The notes: generated by a model not told the origin, from the letters alone. A stretch of DNA of 64,000 bases from Candidatus Sulfurimonas baltica (GCF_015265455.1 NZ_CP054492.1:62001-126000), one strand, 5' to 3'; shown: positions 1 through 9,498, counted from the stretch's first letter. A program made the numbers and translations.

Positions 1-2
1 TT

Positions 3-2255
3 GCTACAACCAGTGAGGCATACTGGTTACTGCTAGAAGAAAACCAAATCAAAAACTCAATCAAAGAAATATTGTACGACCTCGATATATCAGATACAAA
101 GAACCTTCAAAAAAGAGGTCTGGCTGTACGTAAACTAATTCTTGACTCAAAACTTCCAAAAGTGCTTGAATATGAGGTTATTGAGGCTTATTCTATCTTA
201 TCTCAGCAGTATGGCGTAAAGAGCGTTGACGTAGCAGTTCGCTCATCAGGGACGGCGGAAGATTTGCCAGATGCCAGTTTTGCAGGACAGCAAGAAACAT
301 TTTTAAATGTGAACACTGCCGACATGCTGCTTGAGAGTGTTAAAAAGTGCTTTGCATCTTTGTTTACAGACCGTGCCATCAGCTACCGGACAAGTCGTGG
401 TTTTAACCACCTTAAGGTTGCCCTCTCAGTGGGCGTGCAGAAGATGGTGCGTAGTGATAACTCTTCAAGCGGCATTATGTTTACTATAGACACAGAGAGT
501 GGAAGTGATAATTTAGTGCTTATTAACTCTATATGGGGACTTGGTGAAAATGTAGTCAGCGGGCGGGTAAATGCAGATGAGTTTTTCATCTTTAAACCCA
601 CCCTGAGAAATGGCATAGAGACTATCTTAAAACACTCTCTTGGGAGTAAAAAAGAGAAGATGCTTTATGCCGACAATGGAGAAAGAACATATAACGTCCA
701 GACAAGCCAAGATGAGCAAAATAGTTTTTCAATAAACGATAATGAAGTTATCAACTTAGCTAAACAGGCGATAATTATCGAAGATCACTACAATTGTCCT
801 ATGGATATTGAGTGGGCAAAAGATGCAAACGACAGCAAACTATATATTGTTCAAGCAAGACCTGAAACTGTTATGAGCAAACAAAAAAATGACATAAGCA
901 TTGAGAAGTATTCTTTAACTTTGACAGAAGATGCCAAGGTACTCGCATCCGGACGTTCTGTTGGCGATAAAATCGGTGTTGGAAAGATAAGAATCATAAA
1001 TGATACATCTGAATTTGCCTTATTTAATGAGGGTGAGGTTTTGGTTGCAGACACTACAAACCCTGATTGGGAACCTATCATGAAAAAAGCATCAGCTGTT
1101 GTAACCAACCGTGGAAGCCGCACATGTCATGCTGCAATAGTAGCTCGTGAAATTGGAGTACCTGCTGTTGTTGGATGTACTAACGCAACAGATGTGTTAG
1201 AGAGTGGTGTTAGTGTTACTGTTAGCTGTTCTCAGGGAGATGAGGGTTATATATATAAAGGTGAACTCCCATACTCAGTAAATAAAATTGATATAAGCCA
1301 TCTTATACCAACTAAAACTAAACTTTACATGAATGTCGGAAACCCAGCTGAGGCTTTTAATCTTGCCAAAATGCCTAATGATGGTGTCGGACTTGCCCGA
1401 ATGGAGTTTATTATGACCAATTCCATAAACGCCCACCCTATGGCACTTGTAGATATGCACAAAGGAAAAAGCGTTAAAGATGAGAATAAAATTCGTACTT
1501 TTATGACTCCATTTAGCGATGCAAAGGAGTTCTTCTTGCAAAAACTAAGCGAAGGCGTCGGCACAATAGCGGCCGCTTTTTACCCAAGACCGGTAATTAT
1601 AAGATGCAGCGATTTTAAGAGCAATGAGTACCGCAATATGCTTGGCGGTTTTGCTTACGAGGCAATTGAAGAGAACCCTATGATAGGCTTTCGCGGGGCA
1701 AGCAGATACTATGATAAAAGCTATAAAGAAGCTTTTGAGTGGGAGTGTGAAGCATTAAAGCGTGTTCGTGACGAGATGGGGCTGACTAATATTAAGATTA
1801 TGATCCCTTTTGTTCGGACACCCGATGAAGGTAAAAAAGTAATAGAGATTATAAACTCAAAAGGGCTTATTCAAGGGGTAAATGGACTTGAGATATATGC
1901 AATGTGTGAAATACCGGCTAATGTTATTTTAGCAGATGAGTTTTTAAAAATATTCGACGGTTACTCCATAGGCTCAAACGACTTAACACAGCTCACCCTT
2001 GGAATTGACCGAGAGAGTTCAAAGATAGACCATATATTTGATGAGAGAAATGAGGCTGTTAAGAGAATGCTAAAAATGGCTATTGATGCTTGTAAAAAAG
2101 AGGGTAAATACATAGGCATCTGTGGTCAAGCACCATCAGACTACCCAGAGATTACAGAGTTTTTAGTAGAAAACTCCATTGACTCTATATCTCTAAACCC
2201 TGACTCACTTTACAAAATGCATAAAGTAGTTACAGACTTGGAAACTAAGCTTTAA
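3..2255 (+). CDS. ppsA: Phosphoenolpyruvate synthase, 5'-truncated by the window edge
   Basis: PEP synthase (pyruvate, water dikinase) makes PEP from pyruvate and ATP for gluconeogenesis. The frame is open to base 3, and the upstream codons read ATTSEAYW, a family motif near the N-terminus, so the gene begins outside the window and the TTG at 72 is not the start. Seen in order: the ATP-grasp part with SSGTAEDLPDASFAGQQE, the phosphohistidine swivel domain with the catalytic His in SRTCHAAIVAREIG, and a C-terminal TIM-barrel PEP/pyruvate-binding domain with GSNDLTQLTLG and a late GICGQAPSDYPE. This is the full domain order of PpsA rather than PPDK or enzyme I. It ends in TAA, followed by a repeat-rich gap and no obvious terminator. 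Confidence 0.95.
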   Translation, partial: ATTSEAYWLLLEENQIKNSIKEILYDLDISDTKNLQKRGLAVRKLILDSKLPKVLEYEVIEAYSILSQQYGVKSVDVAVRSSGTAEDLPDASFAGQQETFLNVNTADMLLESVKKCFASLFTDRAISYRTSRGFNHLKVALSVGVQKMVRSDNSSSGIMFTIDTESGSDNLVLINSIWGLGENVVSGRVNADEFFIFKPTLRNGIETILKHSLGSKKEKMLYADNGERTYNVQTSQDEQNSFSINDNEVINLAKQAIIIEDHYNCPMDIEWAKDANDSKLYIVQARPETVMSKQKNDISIEKYSLTLTEDAKVLASGRSVGDKIGVGKIRIINDTSEFALFNEGEVLVADTTNPDWEPIMKKASAVVTNRGSRTCHAAIVAREIGVPAVVGCTNATDVLESGVSVTVSCSQGDEGYIYKGELPYSVNKIDISHLIPTKTKLYMNVGNPAEAFNLAKMPNDGVGLARMEFIMTNSINAHPMALVDMHKGKSVKDENKIRTFMTPFSDAKEFFLQKLSEGVGTIAAAFYPRPVIIRCSDFKSNEYRNMLGGFAYEAIEENPMIGFRGASRYYDKSYKEAFEWECEALKRVRDEMGLTNIKIMIPFVRTPDEGKKVIEIINSKGLIQGVNGLEIYAMCEIPANVILADEFLKIFDGYSIGSNDLTQLTLGIDRESSKIDHIFDERNEAVKRMLKMAIDACKKEGKYIGICGQAPSDYPEITEFLVENSIDSISLNPDSLYKMHKVVTDLETKL

Positions 2256-2290
2256 ATAGTTATGGCAAAACTGTATATAAAAATACTTTA

Positions 2291-2400
2291 GATTCCAAAT
2301 CAAGTTTGGAATGACGAGACTTTGGTTTGGAATGACGAGACTTTCGTTGGAATGACGAGACTTTGGTTTGGAATGACGAGACTTTGGTTTGGAATGGTGG
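2291..2400. repeat. Palindromic repeat plus 21-bp tandem array
   Basis: An ATTCCAAA / TTTGGAAT palindrome around TCAAG (2292-2312) runs into about 4.6 tandem copies of a 20-21 bp unit, TTTGGAATGACGAGACTTTGG (2305-2325, 2326-2346, 2347-2366, 2367-2387, partial 2388-2400). It belongs to the same family as the elements at 26034 and 28362, which share an ATTC..TCAAG..GAATGACG core. No spacers, so it is not CRISPR. Confidence 0.85.
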
Positions 2401-2417
2401 CACCCCTCCCCTCCGTC

Positions 2418-2438
2418 ACCCTGAACTTGATTCAGGGT
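2418..2438. repeat. Palindromic element, 8-bp stem
   Basis: ACCCTGAA, loop CTTGA, TTCAGGGT. It has the same 21-nt stem-TCAAG-stem design (here on the opposite strand) as the other palindromic repeats in the window. No T-run follows, so it is a poor intrinsic terminator. The rest of the 310-bp gap (2439-2550) is AT-rich and holds nothing else I can support. Confidence 0.7.
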
Positions 2439-2554
2439 CTGGTTTAGTTATTATTTAGAGAACAAAAATCATTCAATAGTTACCATAAAGCCTAAAACAA
2501 AAATATAGTAAAAAAAGTTATGCGCAGGTTGTCATAAAACTTACGACTTTTGGC

Positions 2555-2560
2555 TACAAT
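2555..2560 (+). promoter_or_regulatory. Candidate -10 box TACAAT for the helicase gene
   Basis: TACAAT lies only 5 bp before the ATG at 2566, so the transcript would start at or next to the start codon. There is no Shine-Dalgarno sequence between, which fits a leaderless mRNA. Inference from sequence only. Confidence 0.4.
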
Positions 2561-2565
2561 TTTAC

Positions 2566-5358
2566 ATGTCTAAAAAAAATAAAAAAAACAGTAAAATAAA
2601 CCAGAAAATCAGAAAATATTTTGATGATGACCCTTTTGATGTCGGAATTGAGAGAGTAAGTTCTGAGACTTTAAGCGAGCTTTTTCACACGCTTGGTATC
2701 TATGATATTGAGCATAACAGAGATGTCTTAATTAAAACTGCGAGAATGATGTGGAGCGAAGCAGATGTGGAGTTTAGAGCTGATATTTTAAACTTTTTTG
2801 CCTCAAATGGTACCGTCTACAGCACAAATGCTCCCAAAGAACCAAATCTCGACAGAGATGAGAAAATAGATTTAATCCTTCAAGAGCTAAATGTCTCTAA
2901 TGCAGAGGCAGCTATGCTTCATGAACTTTATGCTGAAGTTAGAAGCAAAAAGATTACCATAAGCAAGGTTGAGTCAAAACTTCGCCACATCAGGTTTGGC
3001 ATAAAAAAAGAGAGACTTCAAAAAGCACTTGACGGCATTTTTGATATAGATGACTCTTTGGAGTTTAATGCCTCTTTGCACTACGTTCTTTACGCTCAGA
3101 GTTTTCATAAGATACTTACGCTAAATACTAAGAAATATGAGTATGAATATCTTCAAGATACAGATGAGTCTGTACTAATCAACGAGATTGGCGAAGAGAA
3201 AGAGAGAGTTGTAGCCCTTAAGCAAGAGGAGATAAACAACTTTATAAAAAATTTGCCAGACCCTCATAAACATTTAACACAAAAAGAGATAGCAGGCGCT
3301 CTGCGTGCCTCACCCCCAAAAACAAAGCTCTCTTACCCTATGATAAAAGAGAGCATACTCGAAGATATTATAAAAAAAGCACTTGGAGCCGTTGAATTAG
3401 AAGTTCATGATGATGAGCTTCTAGTTGGGCTAAAACAGAGTTTTAAGCTTCCACATTCAGATAAGGAGCATGAGTATAATTTAGAGCTACATGTAGCCCT
3501 TAATTCGCTTCTCGAAGATGTTTGGAAATCTAAGGAACTTGACTTTAGTGAGGTTATTCAAGAGTCGAAAGAGGAGTATGAAGGTCAGTTTTTAACAGAT
3601 TTACAGAGCATAGTAGATGAGTGCAGAAAATATGCAACACTGCTTCACCTTAGTGAACTAGAGCTACATTCAAGAGTTTATGCTCTTTTACTCGACATGC
3701 TTCCGCTATCTTTAAATATAACATCAAAAATAATACGAAAAACAGTAAGAAGATTTGTACACAGCACTCATGATCAGATAATTAAAAAACAGAGACATGC
3801 TCTGCTTGCAAGGACTATTAGAGATTTTAAAAACCTATTTCCTCAGGCTAGAAGCATGAGAAGAAAACTCACTCTTCACATAGGACCGACAAACAGTGGT
3901 AAAACTTATGAAGCTATGAAGAAGCTTGAGTATGCCGACACAGGCTACTATCTCGCCCCTCTTAGACTTCTTGCACTTGAAGGGTATGAATCGCTAAAAG
4001 AGAGAGGTATAGCTTCGTCTCTTATAACAGGCGAAGAGCAGATTTTAGATGATGATGCAACACATATAAGCTCAACTATAGAGATGATAAACTTTGATGT
4101 TGATGTCGATGTTTGTGTAATTGATGAAGTTCAAATGTTAGATGACCGTGACCGTGGCTGGGCATGGGCAAATGCAATTATTGGGGCACCTGCCAAAGAG
4201 GTGATAATGACAGGGTCATTAAACTCAAAAGATGCGATTATTGCACTGGCGGAGTATCTTGGAGAAGAGCTAGAGATAGTTGAGTTCGAGAGAAAAAATC
4301 CCCTAGTGCTGCTAGATAGACCAATAAGCATAAAAGATGTTGAGGCGGGGACAGCGATTATAGCTTTTAGCAGAAAGGATGTTTTAAGGCTAAAGCAAAG
4401 CTTCGTAGCTTATTTTAGAGTCAGCGTCGTTTATGGGAATCTTTCTCCCGAGGTAAGGCGAGAAGAGGCAAGAAGATTCAGGGCAGGAGAGACAGAGATA
4501 CTAATAGCCACTGATGCAATAGCCATGGGGATGAACCTACCTATAAAAACTATACTTTTTTCCAAGGCTGAAAAGTTTGACGGAGTGACCCAGAGAAATC
4601 TTCTCCCATCAGAAGTTCATCAGATATCAGGTCGTGCCGGAAGGTTTGGACTGCATGAAAAAGGGTACGTTGGGGCTTTAACCTCAGAGGTATTAGGTAT
4701 CATTAAAAAGAACTTTTATAAAGAGGCAAAAGCTATAACGATACCTTTTAAGGTTATGGCAAATCTGGAGCACATAAGGCTTGTAGGGAGCATCCTGGAA
4801 GAGAATTCATTAAGTGAAATCCTAAAATTTTTCGTGGAAAATATGGAGTTTAACGGTCCGTTTGTTGCATGGAATTTGGATGACATGCTCGAAGCTGCTT
4901 TGATTGTAGATGCGTACGATTTGGATATAGCCACCAAATACCATCTTGCCTGCGCTCCGCTTACTCTAAAATCACCATATATTATAGGAGCTTTTGAGAG
5001 TTATTTAACAGCACTGGAGAAGAATATGCCAATTGCATATGTGGAGCCTCATCTTACCGGAAGTTTTGCCAAAACATCAGAGGATCTTTTACGTGCAGAA
5101 GATATGGTTAAAGAGATCTCACTCTACCTCTGGCTAAGCTACAGATTTAAAGACTACTTTACTGATGCCTATAAAGCCCGCATAGCGAGAGGAGTTATCA
5201 ACCAATACATAGAAGAGTCTCTGCAACAGAGTCATTTGGCCTCAAAATGCAGAATGTGTCAGGTACCTTTGCCGCTTAATACAAAATACAGTATATGCCA
5301 GTCGTGTTTTAAAAAACACTATACTACAATGGGAGCTAGAGGTCGAAGCAGAAGCTAA
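2566..5358 (+). CDS. Suv3-like superfamily 2 RNA/DNA helicase
   Basis: 930 residues. The N-terminal 430 residues are a long, charged, alpha-helical extension of unknown role. Walker A GPTNSGKT sits at about 440-447 and the DExH-type box DEVQMLDDRDRGWAW at about 519, a form typical of Suv3 (mitochondrial degradosome) helicases. Motif VI-like QISGRAGRFG follows, then a Suv3-type C-terminal region. The last 40 residues hold a CxxC...CxxC pair (CRMC and CQSC), a likely zinc knuckle. Suv3-like helicases occur across Campylobacterota; a role in RNA turnover is inferred from the family. The stop overlaps the stop of the converging diguanylate cyclase gene by 4 bp. Confidence 0.85.
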   Translation: MSKKNKKNSKINQKIRKYFDDDPFDVGIERVSSETLSELFHTLGIYDIEHNRDVLIKTARMMWSEADVEFRADILNFFASNGTVYSTNAPKEPNLDRDEKIDLILQELNVSNAEAAMLHELYAEVRSKKITISKVESKLRHIRFGIKKERLQKALDGIFDIDDSLEFNASLHYVLYAQSFHKILTLNTKKYEYEYLQDTDESVLINEIGEEKERVVALKQEEINNFIKNLPDPHKHLTQKEIAGALRASPPKTKLSYPMIKESILEDIIKKALGAVELEVHDDELLVGLKQSFKLPHSDKEHEYNLELHVALNSLLEDVWKSKELDFSEVIQESKEEYEGQFLTDLQSIVDECRKYATLLHLSELELHSRVYALLLDMLPLSLNITSKIIRKTVRRFVHSTHDQIIKKQRHALLARTIRDFKNLFPQARSMRRKLTLHIGPTNSGKTYEAMKKLEYADTGYYLAPLRLLALEGYESLKERGIASSLITGEEQILDDDATHISSTIEMINFDVDVDVCVIDEVQMLDDRDRGWAWANAIIGAPAKEVIMTGSLNSKDAIIALAEYLGEELEIVEFERKNPLVLLDRPISIKDVEAGTAIIAFSRKDVLRLKQSFVAYFRVSVVYGNLSPEVRREEARRFRAGETEILIATDAIAMGMNLPIKTILFSKAEKFDGVTQRNLLPSEVHQISGRAGRFGLHEKGYVGALTSEVLGIIKKNFYKEAKAITIPFKVMANLEHIRLVGSILEENSLSEILKFFVENMEFNGPFVAWNLDDMLEAALIVDAYDLDIATKYHLACAPLTLKSPYIIGAFESYLTALEKNMPIAYVEPHLTGSFAKTSEDLLRAEDMVKEISLYLWLSYRFKDYFTDAYKARIARGVINQYIEESLQQSHLASKCRMCQVPLPLNTKYSICQSCFKKHYTTMGARGRSRS

Positions 5359-6677
5359 GGCAACTCCGAATAGTTCACGACTTGGTTGCGGCCACTGTTT
5401 TTTGCTTTATACAGTGCCTTGTCGGCATTATCTAAAATGGTCTTTGCATCAATCCCTTTAGTGCTGCTTGCAACCCCAAAGCTGGCAGTTTTATGCCCTA
5501 CTGTTGTAAAATCGAACTTATCTATGGCCGTTCTTAGTTTTTCAGCGACTGCCATAGAACCATGAGTGTCTGTTTCAACACAAATAATGATAAACTCTTC
5601 ACCGCCCCATCTTCCCACATAATCTGTAGCTCTTGCATTGTTTTTCAATATTAATGCGAACTCCTCTAAAACACTGTCCCCTGCCAAGTGCCCATAAGTG
5701 TCATTAATAGATTTAAAGTGGTCTATATCAATCAAAATTATAGAGAAGACACTATTATTGGTATATCTGTTGATTCTTTGCAGTTCGGTATCAATAATTT
5801 CATCAATTTTAACTCTATTGTAAAGTTTAGTTAAGGAGTCAAGAACATAGAGACTCTTGAGCTCCTTCTTTGCTTTAACTAGCTCTTCATGCTCCTGATG
5901 AAGTTTATTTATAAATAGATTGATTGATTTTGTAACATCTCCGAGTTCATCATAAGATACAATGCAGAGTCTTTTGTTAAAATCTGCATCACCGGATGCA
6001 ATTTCTCTTGTCTCTTGTACAATCTGGTTTATTCTAAATTTGAAATCTCTGGATATAAAAAATGTAACAGAGATTGAAATTGAAAACCAGAGTATAAATA
6101 TATAACTTCCGTTTGATATAATGGAATTGGAGTTTTCATATATGGAATTCATATTTTGCGCAATTTTATCTTTAATATTTAACCTTAAGGCGTTAAACAT
6201 CTCATAAATATTATTATATTTTTTGACAAGTAATTCGGTGTCTTCACTTATATTCTCATAGCTATAGTTGCTATTTATTAATTTGGTGGATACACTCTTG
6301 GCAAATGCATAGTAGTCCAAAAATGAGTCCAAAACCTTTTTTATATCATCTCCATAATCGGTCTGAAGATGTTTTTGCAAATTGGATTTAATCTCATTTG
6401 CGTGAGCCTCCGAATTGGCAACCCACTCTAACTCTTTTGCCGCAACCGCACTGTTTAGCTGATTAAGTATTTTTTCTAAAATTGATATATTGTTAAAAGT
6501 ACACTCATTAAGATGTATCAGTTCAAGATTAATCTCTTGCATGTTGGAGTTCATATTCATTGTATTTGAGAGAATAAAAAAATAAAAAGGCAATATAGAT
6601 ATTATCCCTATCAAAGGGACGAGAAGATTTTTTTTCAACAGCGACAGCGAGTTGTAATATAAGATAATATTTTTCAT
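5355..6677 (-). CDS. Membrane diguanylate cyclase with HAMP and GGDEF domains
   Basis: 440 residues. Transmembrane segments at about 15-35 and 188-208 enclose a helical periplasmic sensor region of about 150 residues. A HAMP-like linker and a GGDEF domain (about 275-438) follow. The active-site motif is GGEEF and the substrate-site FKSINDTYGH is intact, so synthesis of cyclic di-GMP from GTP at the inner membrane is expected. It lies 7 bp downstream of the small exported protein gene (6685-7080), almost certainly in one operon, so that protein may deliver its signal. Confidence 0.9.
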   Translation of the reverse strand: MKNIILYYNSLSLLKKNLLVPLIGIISILPFYFFILSNTMNMNSNMQEINLELIHLNECTFNNISILEKILNQLNSAVAAKELEWVANSEAHANEIKSNLQKHLQTDYGDDIKKVLDSFLDYYAFAKSVSTKLINSNYSYENISEDTELLVKKYNNIYEMFNALRLNIKDKIAQNMNSIYENSNSIISNGSYIFILWFSISISVTFFISRDFKFRINQIVQETREIASGDADFNKRLCIVSYDELGDVTKSINLFINKLHQEHEELVKAKKELKSLYVLDSLTKLYNRVKIDEIIDTELQRINRYTNNSVFSIILIDIDHFKSINDTYGHLAGDSVLEEFALILKNNARATDYVGRWGGEEFIIICVETDTHGSMAVAEKLRTAIDKFDFTTVGHKTASFGVASSTKGIDAKTILDNADKALYKAKNSGRNQVVNYSELP

Positions 6678-6684
6678 ATTTTAG

Positions 6685-7080
6685 CTAATCTGCTTCATAT
6701 ATTATTTTCCAATTATCTTGTAAATCTTTTTTTTCAATAAAGGCTATGGTATTTAAATTGTTAAGTTTTTCAACAATTTCATTGTAAGAAAATTTTTGAG
6801 AGATAGGTTTTTTCCCTGTATAAACTAATCTGATCCAGTAGTTGTTATATTGAGATATTGATTTATTTAATATTTTATTTACAAATTTTTCATGCAGTTT
6901 TTCATTAATACATAACAAAGGCACTATGCAAACATTGTCGATTGTGTTAACTTTTGCAAGATATATTGACTGTACCGACTCTTTGGATAAACTGCCAATA
7001 TTGGAGCCTTTATTTGTAACTATGACAATGTTTGCCTGTAGAAGAGAAGCTGTTAAAAATAAGAGTAAAATGAACTTCAT
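6685..7080 (-). CDS. Small exported protein, PBP-like (PstS-type fold suspected)
   Basis: 131 residues from the ATG at 7080, chosen over the ATG at 7146 because AAGGAG lies just upstream and the protein then begins with a clean signal peptide (MKFILLLFLTASLLQA). The mature part starts IVIVTNKGS and contains a YWIRLVYTGKKPISQ stretch and an IAFIEKKDL stretch. This resembles the short phosphate-binding-like periplasmic proteins often encoded beside GGDEF sensors; that assignment is from pattern only. It is likely the periplasmic input partner of the downstream diguanylate cyclase. Preceded by an extended -10 promoter at 7118-7126. Confidence 0.7.
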   Translation of the reverse strand: MKFILLLFLTASLLQANIVIVTNKGSNIGSLSKESVQSIYLAKVNTIDNVCIVPLLCINEKLHEKFVNKILNKSISQYNNYWIRLVYTGKKPISQKFSYNEIVEKLNNLNTIAFIEKKDLQDNWKIIYEAD

Positions 7081-7117
7081 AATTATCACTCCTTGGATAA
7101 GGTGATTAAAAAAAAGT

Positions 7118-7126
7118 ATTGTACCA
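7118..7126 (-). promoter_or_regulatory. Extended -10 promoter TGGTACAAT
   Basis: TGnTACAAT on the minus strand, about 38 bp before the ATG at 7080, with AAGGAG in between. It probably drives the exported protein / diguanylate cyclase operon. Confidence 0.55.
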
Positions 7127-7176
7127 TAATTAATGAAATATAACATTATTTATGTTGTTAATAAATAAATTTGTTA

Positions 7177-8232
7177 TTATTGGATGTATAAAATGTATTC
7201 GACAGCTTCCAAAAGTTCTTTATTTGTAATTTTGTTTGCATAAGCGTATCCAAGTGCCGCCCCTGCTCCAACACCCTCTTTTGCCTCGCCCTCATCATAC
7301 TTTTTCAATACAGGAATGCTCGCTTGCTCAAATGAAAAACTTGTATATACAGCATGAGGCTTATAGCTTAGAAGCGAGAGAATATGAGCAATGTCAGAGT
7401 GCTCGTCATTTGCCACCCAAGAGGTAGTTGCAAGGGTGATATTGTCACTTTTTAGACGCATAAAAACATCTTCTCTCAGGGCATCTGCTACAAGCAGACA
7501 GGCTGCCATTTGCGTTCCGCCGGCTAGGACTATATGAAATCTTCTTGAAGCTTCAAGTAAAAAGCCTGCACAAAAGATAAGCATATTATCACTTACATGT
7601 GAGAGTTTTTCAAATTTGTCCATATCTTCGTTTATAAGCGATAGAGCCTTTTGGATAGTCCCGTTTTTGATGGAGTCCGGTACATCTAAAAAACTAGAAG
7701 AGAAATCGTTTTTACACTCATACCCCAAAGCCAAGGCAGTTGCCGCGGCTGTGGTAGTTCCGCTTGGGGTACTCTCTGCAAGTATGAGGTAGCTGCCCTT
7801 GAGTTCATAACTTTTTCCGGCTTTCATCCCTTTGTGAAAGACATCTCTTGCGTCTATGTTTGCACCTGTAGCGATGGAGTCAGAGGGTGAAATGCCAAAG
7901 CTTTGGCATGTAGTATTTTGAGGAGATATATGAAGCCCCAGATTTAAAATCTCTATGGAGCTAAAGGGTGTCAGGTTATGAACCGCTCTTGTAATAATAG
8001 CCGGAGTCGGAACACCTGTCGGTGTCTCCGCAAGCTCCCCCAAAGAGAAAACTTTTTGGTTTGTTATAAACTCTGCATCAAGCGTAGGGGTAAGAGGTAT
8101 CATCCCTGGAATCCCAGCCTGAGTTATCCCCTCTATCTCACATGTCCTTGTAACTGAGGCAGCTAAAAGAAAGTCTGCTTTGCCAACCGGCAGAGAATCC
8201 TCTTCATTTGTAAAAATATTATATGTTTTCAA
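7177..8232 (-). CDS. cobT: Nicotinate-nucleotide-dependent phosphoribosyltransferase, CobT-like
   Basis: 351 residues. It activates the lower-ligand base of cobalamin by transferring phosphoribose from nicotinate mononucleotide. The sequence fits the CobT-like family seen in cyanobacteria, archaea and some Campylobacterota (TIGR00303 type) rather than the classical E. coli form. Visible landmarks are GVPTPAIITRAVH, ESTPSGTTTAAATALALG, HIVLAGGTQMAACLL and a C-terminal EGVGAGAALGYAYA with the likely catalytic Glu. It overlaps the upstream phosphatase gene by 14 bp and is the last gene of the cob run. The base actually used (dimethylbenzimidazole or another) cannot be read here. Confidence 0.85.
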   Translation of the reverse strand: MKTYNIFTNEEDSLPVGKADFLLAASVTRTCEIEGITQAGIPGMIPLTPTLDAEFITNQKVFSLGELAETPTGVPTPAIITRAVHNLTPFSSIEILNLGLHISPQNTTCQSFGISPSDSIATGANIDARDVFHKGMKAGKSYELKGSYLILAESTPSGTTTAAATALALGYECKNDFSSSFLDVPDSIKNGTIQKALSLINEDMDKFEKLSHVSDNMLIFCAGFLLEASRRFHIVLAGGTQMAACLLVADALREDVFMRLKSDNITLATTSWVANDEHSDIAHILSLLSYKPHAVYTSFSFEQASIPVLKKYDEGEAKEGVGAGAALGYAYANKITNKELLEAVEYILYIQ

Positions 8233-8755
8233 TTATCAAATCTCCGTAATCTATCTTAATGCTAAATGCTTCTTCTAGGGTTATGTTTTTTATTATACTA
8301 AGAAAAACTCTTACAACCCCTGCGTGGGTTACAACCAATATATGCTCTTTATTTAGGGCTGGGAGATACTCTAAAAAAAACTCTCTCACTCTTTTGATAT
8401 ACTCTTCATACGGCTCTCCGTCAAGGGCGTTAATCCACTGCAAAAAGTCTATATACTCTATCTCTTTTTGGGCAATAATATCATCAAACCTCATCCCCTC
8501 GTGTTTTCCCCATGATTTCTCTCTTAATTTGTCTGTGTATATGATATTTTTTACATGTGCAGAGTATTTTATGCTCTCTTTGGCGCGCAGCAGGTCCGAA
8601 CAAAACAGAGCATCAAAGTTTAGAGAGTCTAAGCTTTTTGCTAGCTCTTTTGCCTGCTCATGACCTTTTAAAGACAAACCTATGTCGTTATGTCCGTTAT
8701 AGCAACCAAGATATGCCCCATCCACCTCTGCATGTCGAACTAAGGTTATTTGCAT
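8219..8755 (-). CDS. cobC: Histidine phosphatase, probable alpha-ribazole phosphatase
   Basis: 178 residues. Phosphoglycerate-mutase-like fold: catalytic RHAEV at residues 7-11 and the second His in VVTHAGVVRV near residue 145. The family removes phosphate from alpha-ribazole-5'-phosphate or from cobalamin-5'-phosphate in the last steps of B12 assembly. Function is assigned mainly from context: its ATG shares its last coding base position with the cobS stop region (genes abut at 8755) and it overlaps cobT. Other members of this large family act on different phosphoesters. Confidence 0.8.
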   Translation of the reverse strand: MQITLVRHAEVDGAYLGCYNGHNDIGLSLKGHEQAKELAKSLDSLNFDALFCSDLLRAKESIKYSAHVKNIIYTDKLREKSWGKHEGMRFDDIIAQKEIEYIDFLQWINALDGEPYEEYIKRVREFFLEYLPALNKEHILVVTHAGVVRVFLSIIKNITLEEAFSIKIDYGDLIIENI

Positions 8756-9498
8756 TAAGACAATATTCCAAAGAGTACAATGTTTAACAGAACCAACTCT
8801 GTCACTTCGATTGTAAAACCATATATGTCGCCTGTAAAACCACCATATCTCTTAATAAAAAATCTTTTAATAACAAACAAAACTAACAATGAGCCGAGAA
8901 AAAGTATAAACCCCTTCCATATAAGGACTAACACCAGAGAGTAAAAGAGTGCTGTAAACATATGTGTTTTGCTTAGCTCCTCTTTTGTCAATGTGCTCAT
9001 ACCGCTTGGAGTTATATATGGATAGTTGTAAATTGCTAAAACAGCATTGAGCCTTGAGAGCATTAAAATTGCCGGTAAAAGATAGAGCAGCTCCTCATAG
9101 TCGGTAAGAAACAAAGAGAGGGATGAGGCTTTTAGTATAAGAAAGGTTACTGTCAAAATCATCCCCATACCGCCTACATGTGGCTCTTTCATAACTTCCA
9201 AAGCTTTGCTTTTCTCCACGTAAAGCCCATCTATCGTATCGCTAAAACCATCAAGATGAAGAGCTCCCGTGAGAACGACCCATAGAGCAAAAAGGAGAAT
9301 TCCCAAGTGTGTTGATGATATGTACGGAGACAAAAGTATGTAAGCCGCCCATAAAATTGTGCCTAGTAAAACTCCGATAAGAGGGTAAAACATAGCTGCA
9401 TGGCCGTTTATCCCTTTGTGAAAGTTGTGAACTTTGAAAAAAGGAAGAGTAGTTAACATTGAGAGTGCGAGTGCGAAACCTCTGAAAATATTGCTCAT
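8755..9498 (-). CDS. cobS: Adenosylcobinamide-GDP ribazoletransferase (cobalamin synthase)
   Basis: 247 residues, integral membrane protein with five or six hydrophobic segments. It joins adenosylcobinamide-GDP to alpha-ribazole or its phosphate to form adenosylcobalamin(-phosphate). The family signature is clear: GALHLDGFSDTIDGLY at about 77-92, plus GGFTGDIYGFTIEVTEL near the C-terminus. It overlaps cobU by 4 bp at its start and abuts cobC at its end, so the three are translated as a unit. Confidence 0.93.
   Translation of the reverse strand: MSNIFRGFALALSMLTTLPFFKVHNFHKGINGHAAMFYPLIGVLLGTILWAAYILLSPYISSTHLGILLFALWVVLTGALHLDGFSDTIDGLYVEKSKALEVMKEPHVGGMGMILTVTFLILKASSLSLFLTDYEELLYLLPAILMLSRLNAVLAIYNYPYITPSGMSTLTKEELSKTHMFTALFYSLVLVLIWKGFILFLGSLLVLFVIKRFFIKRYGGFTGDIYGFTIEVTELVLLNIVLFGILS

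Noticed and set aside
2305-2400. Regular 21-bp repeats could be read as a CRISPR array
   Set aside because: Units abut with no spacers, and the unit belongs to a palindromic element family seen at two other loci. No cas gene is in the window.
8259-8663. 134-codon plus-strand frame within cobC
   Set aside because: Antisense shadow of a conserved phosphatase gene inside a tightly packed minus-strand operon; no family features.
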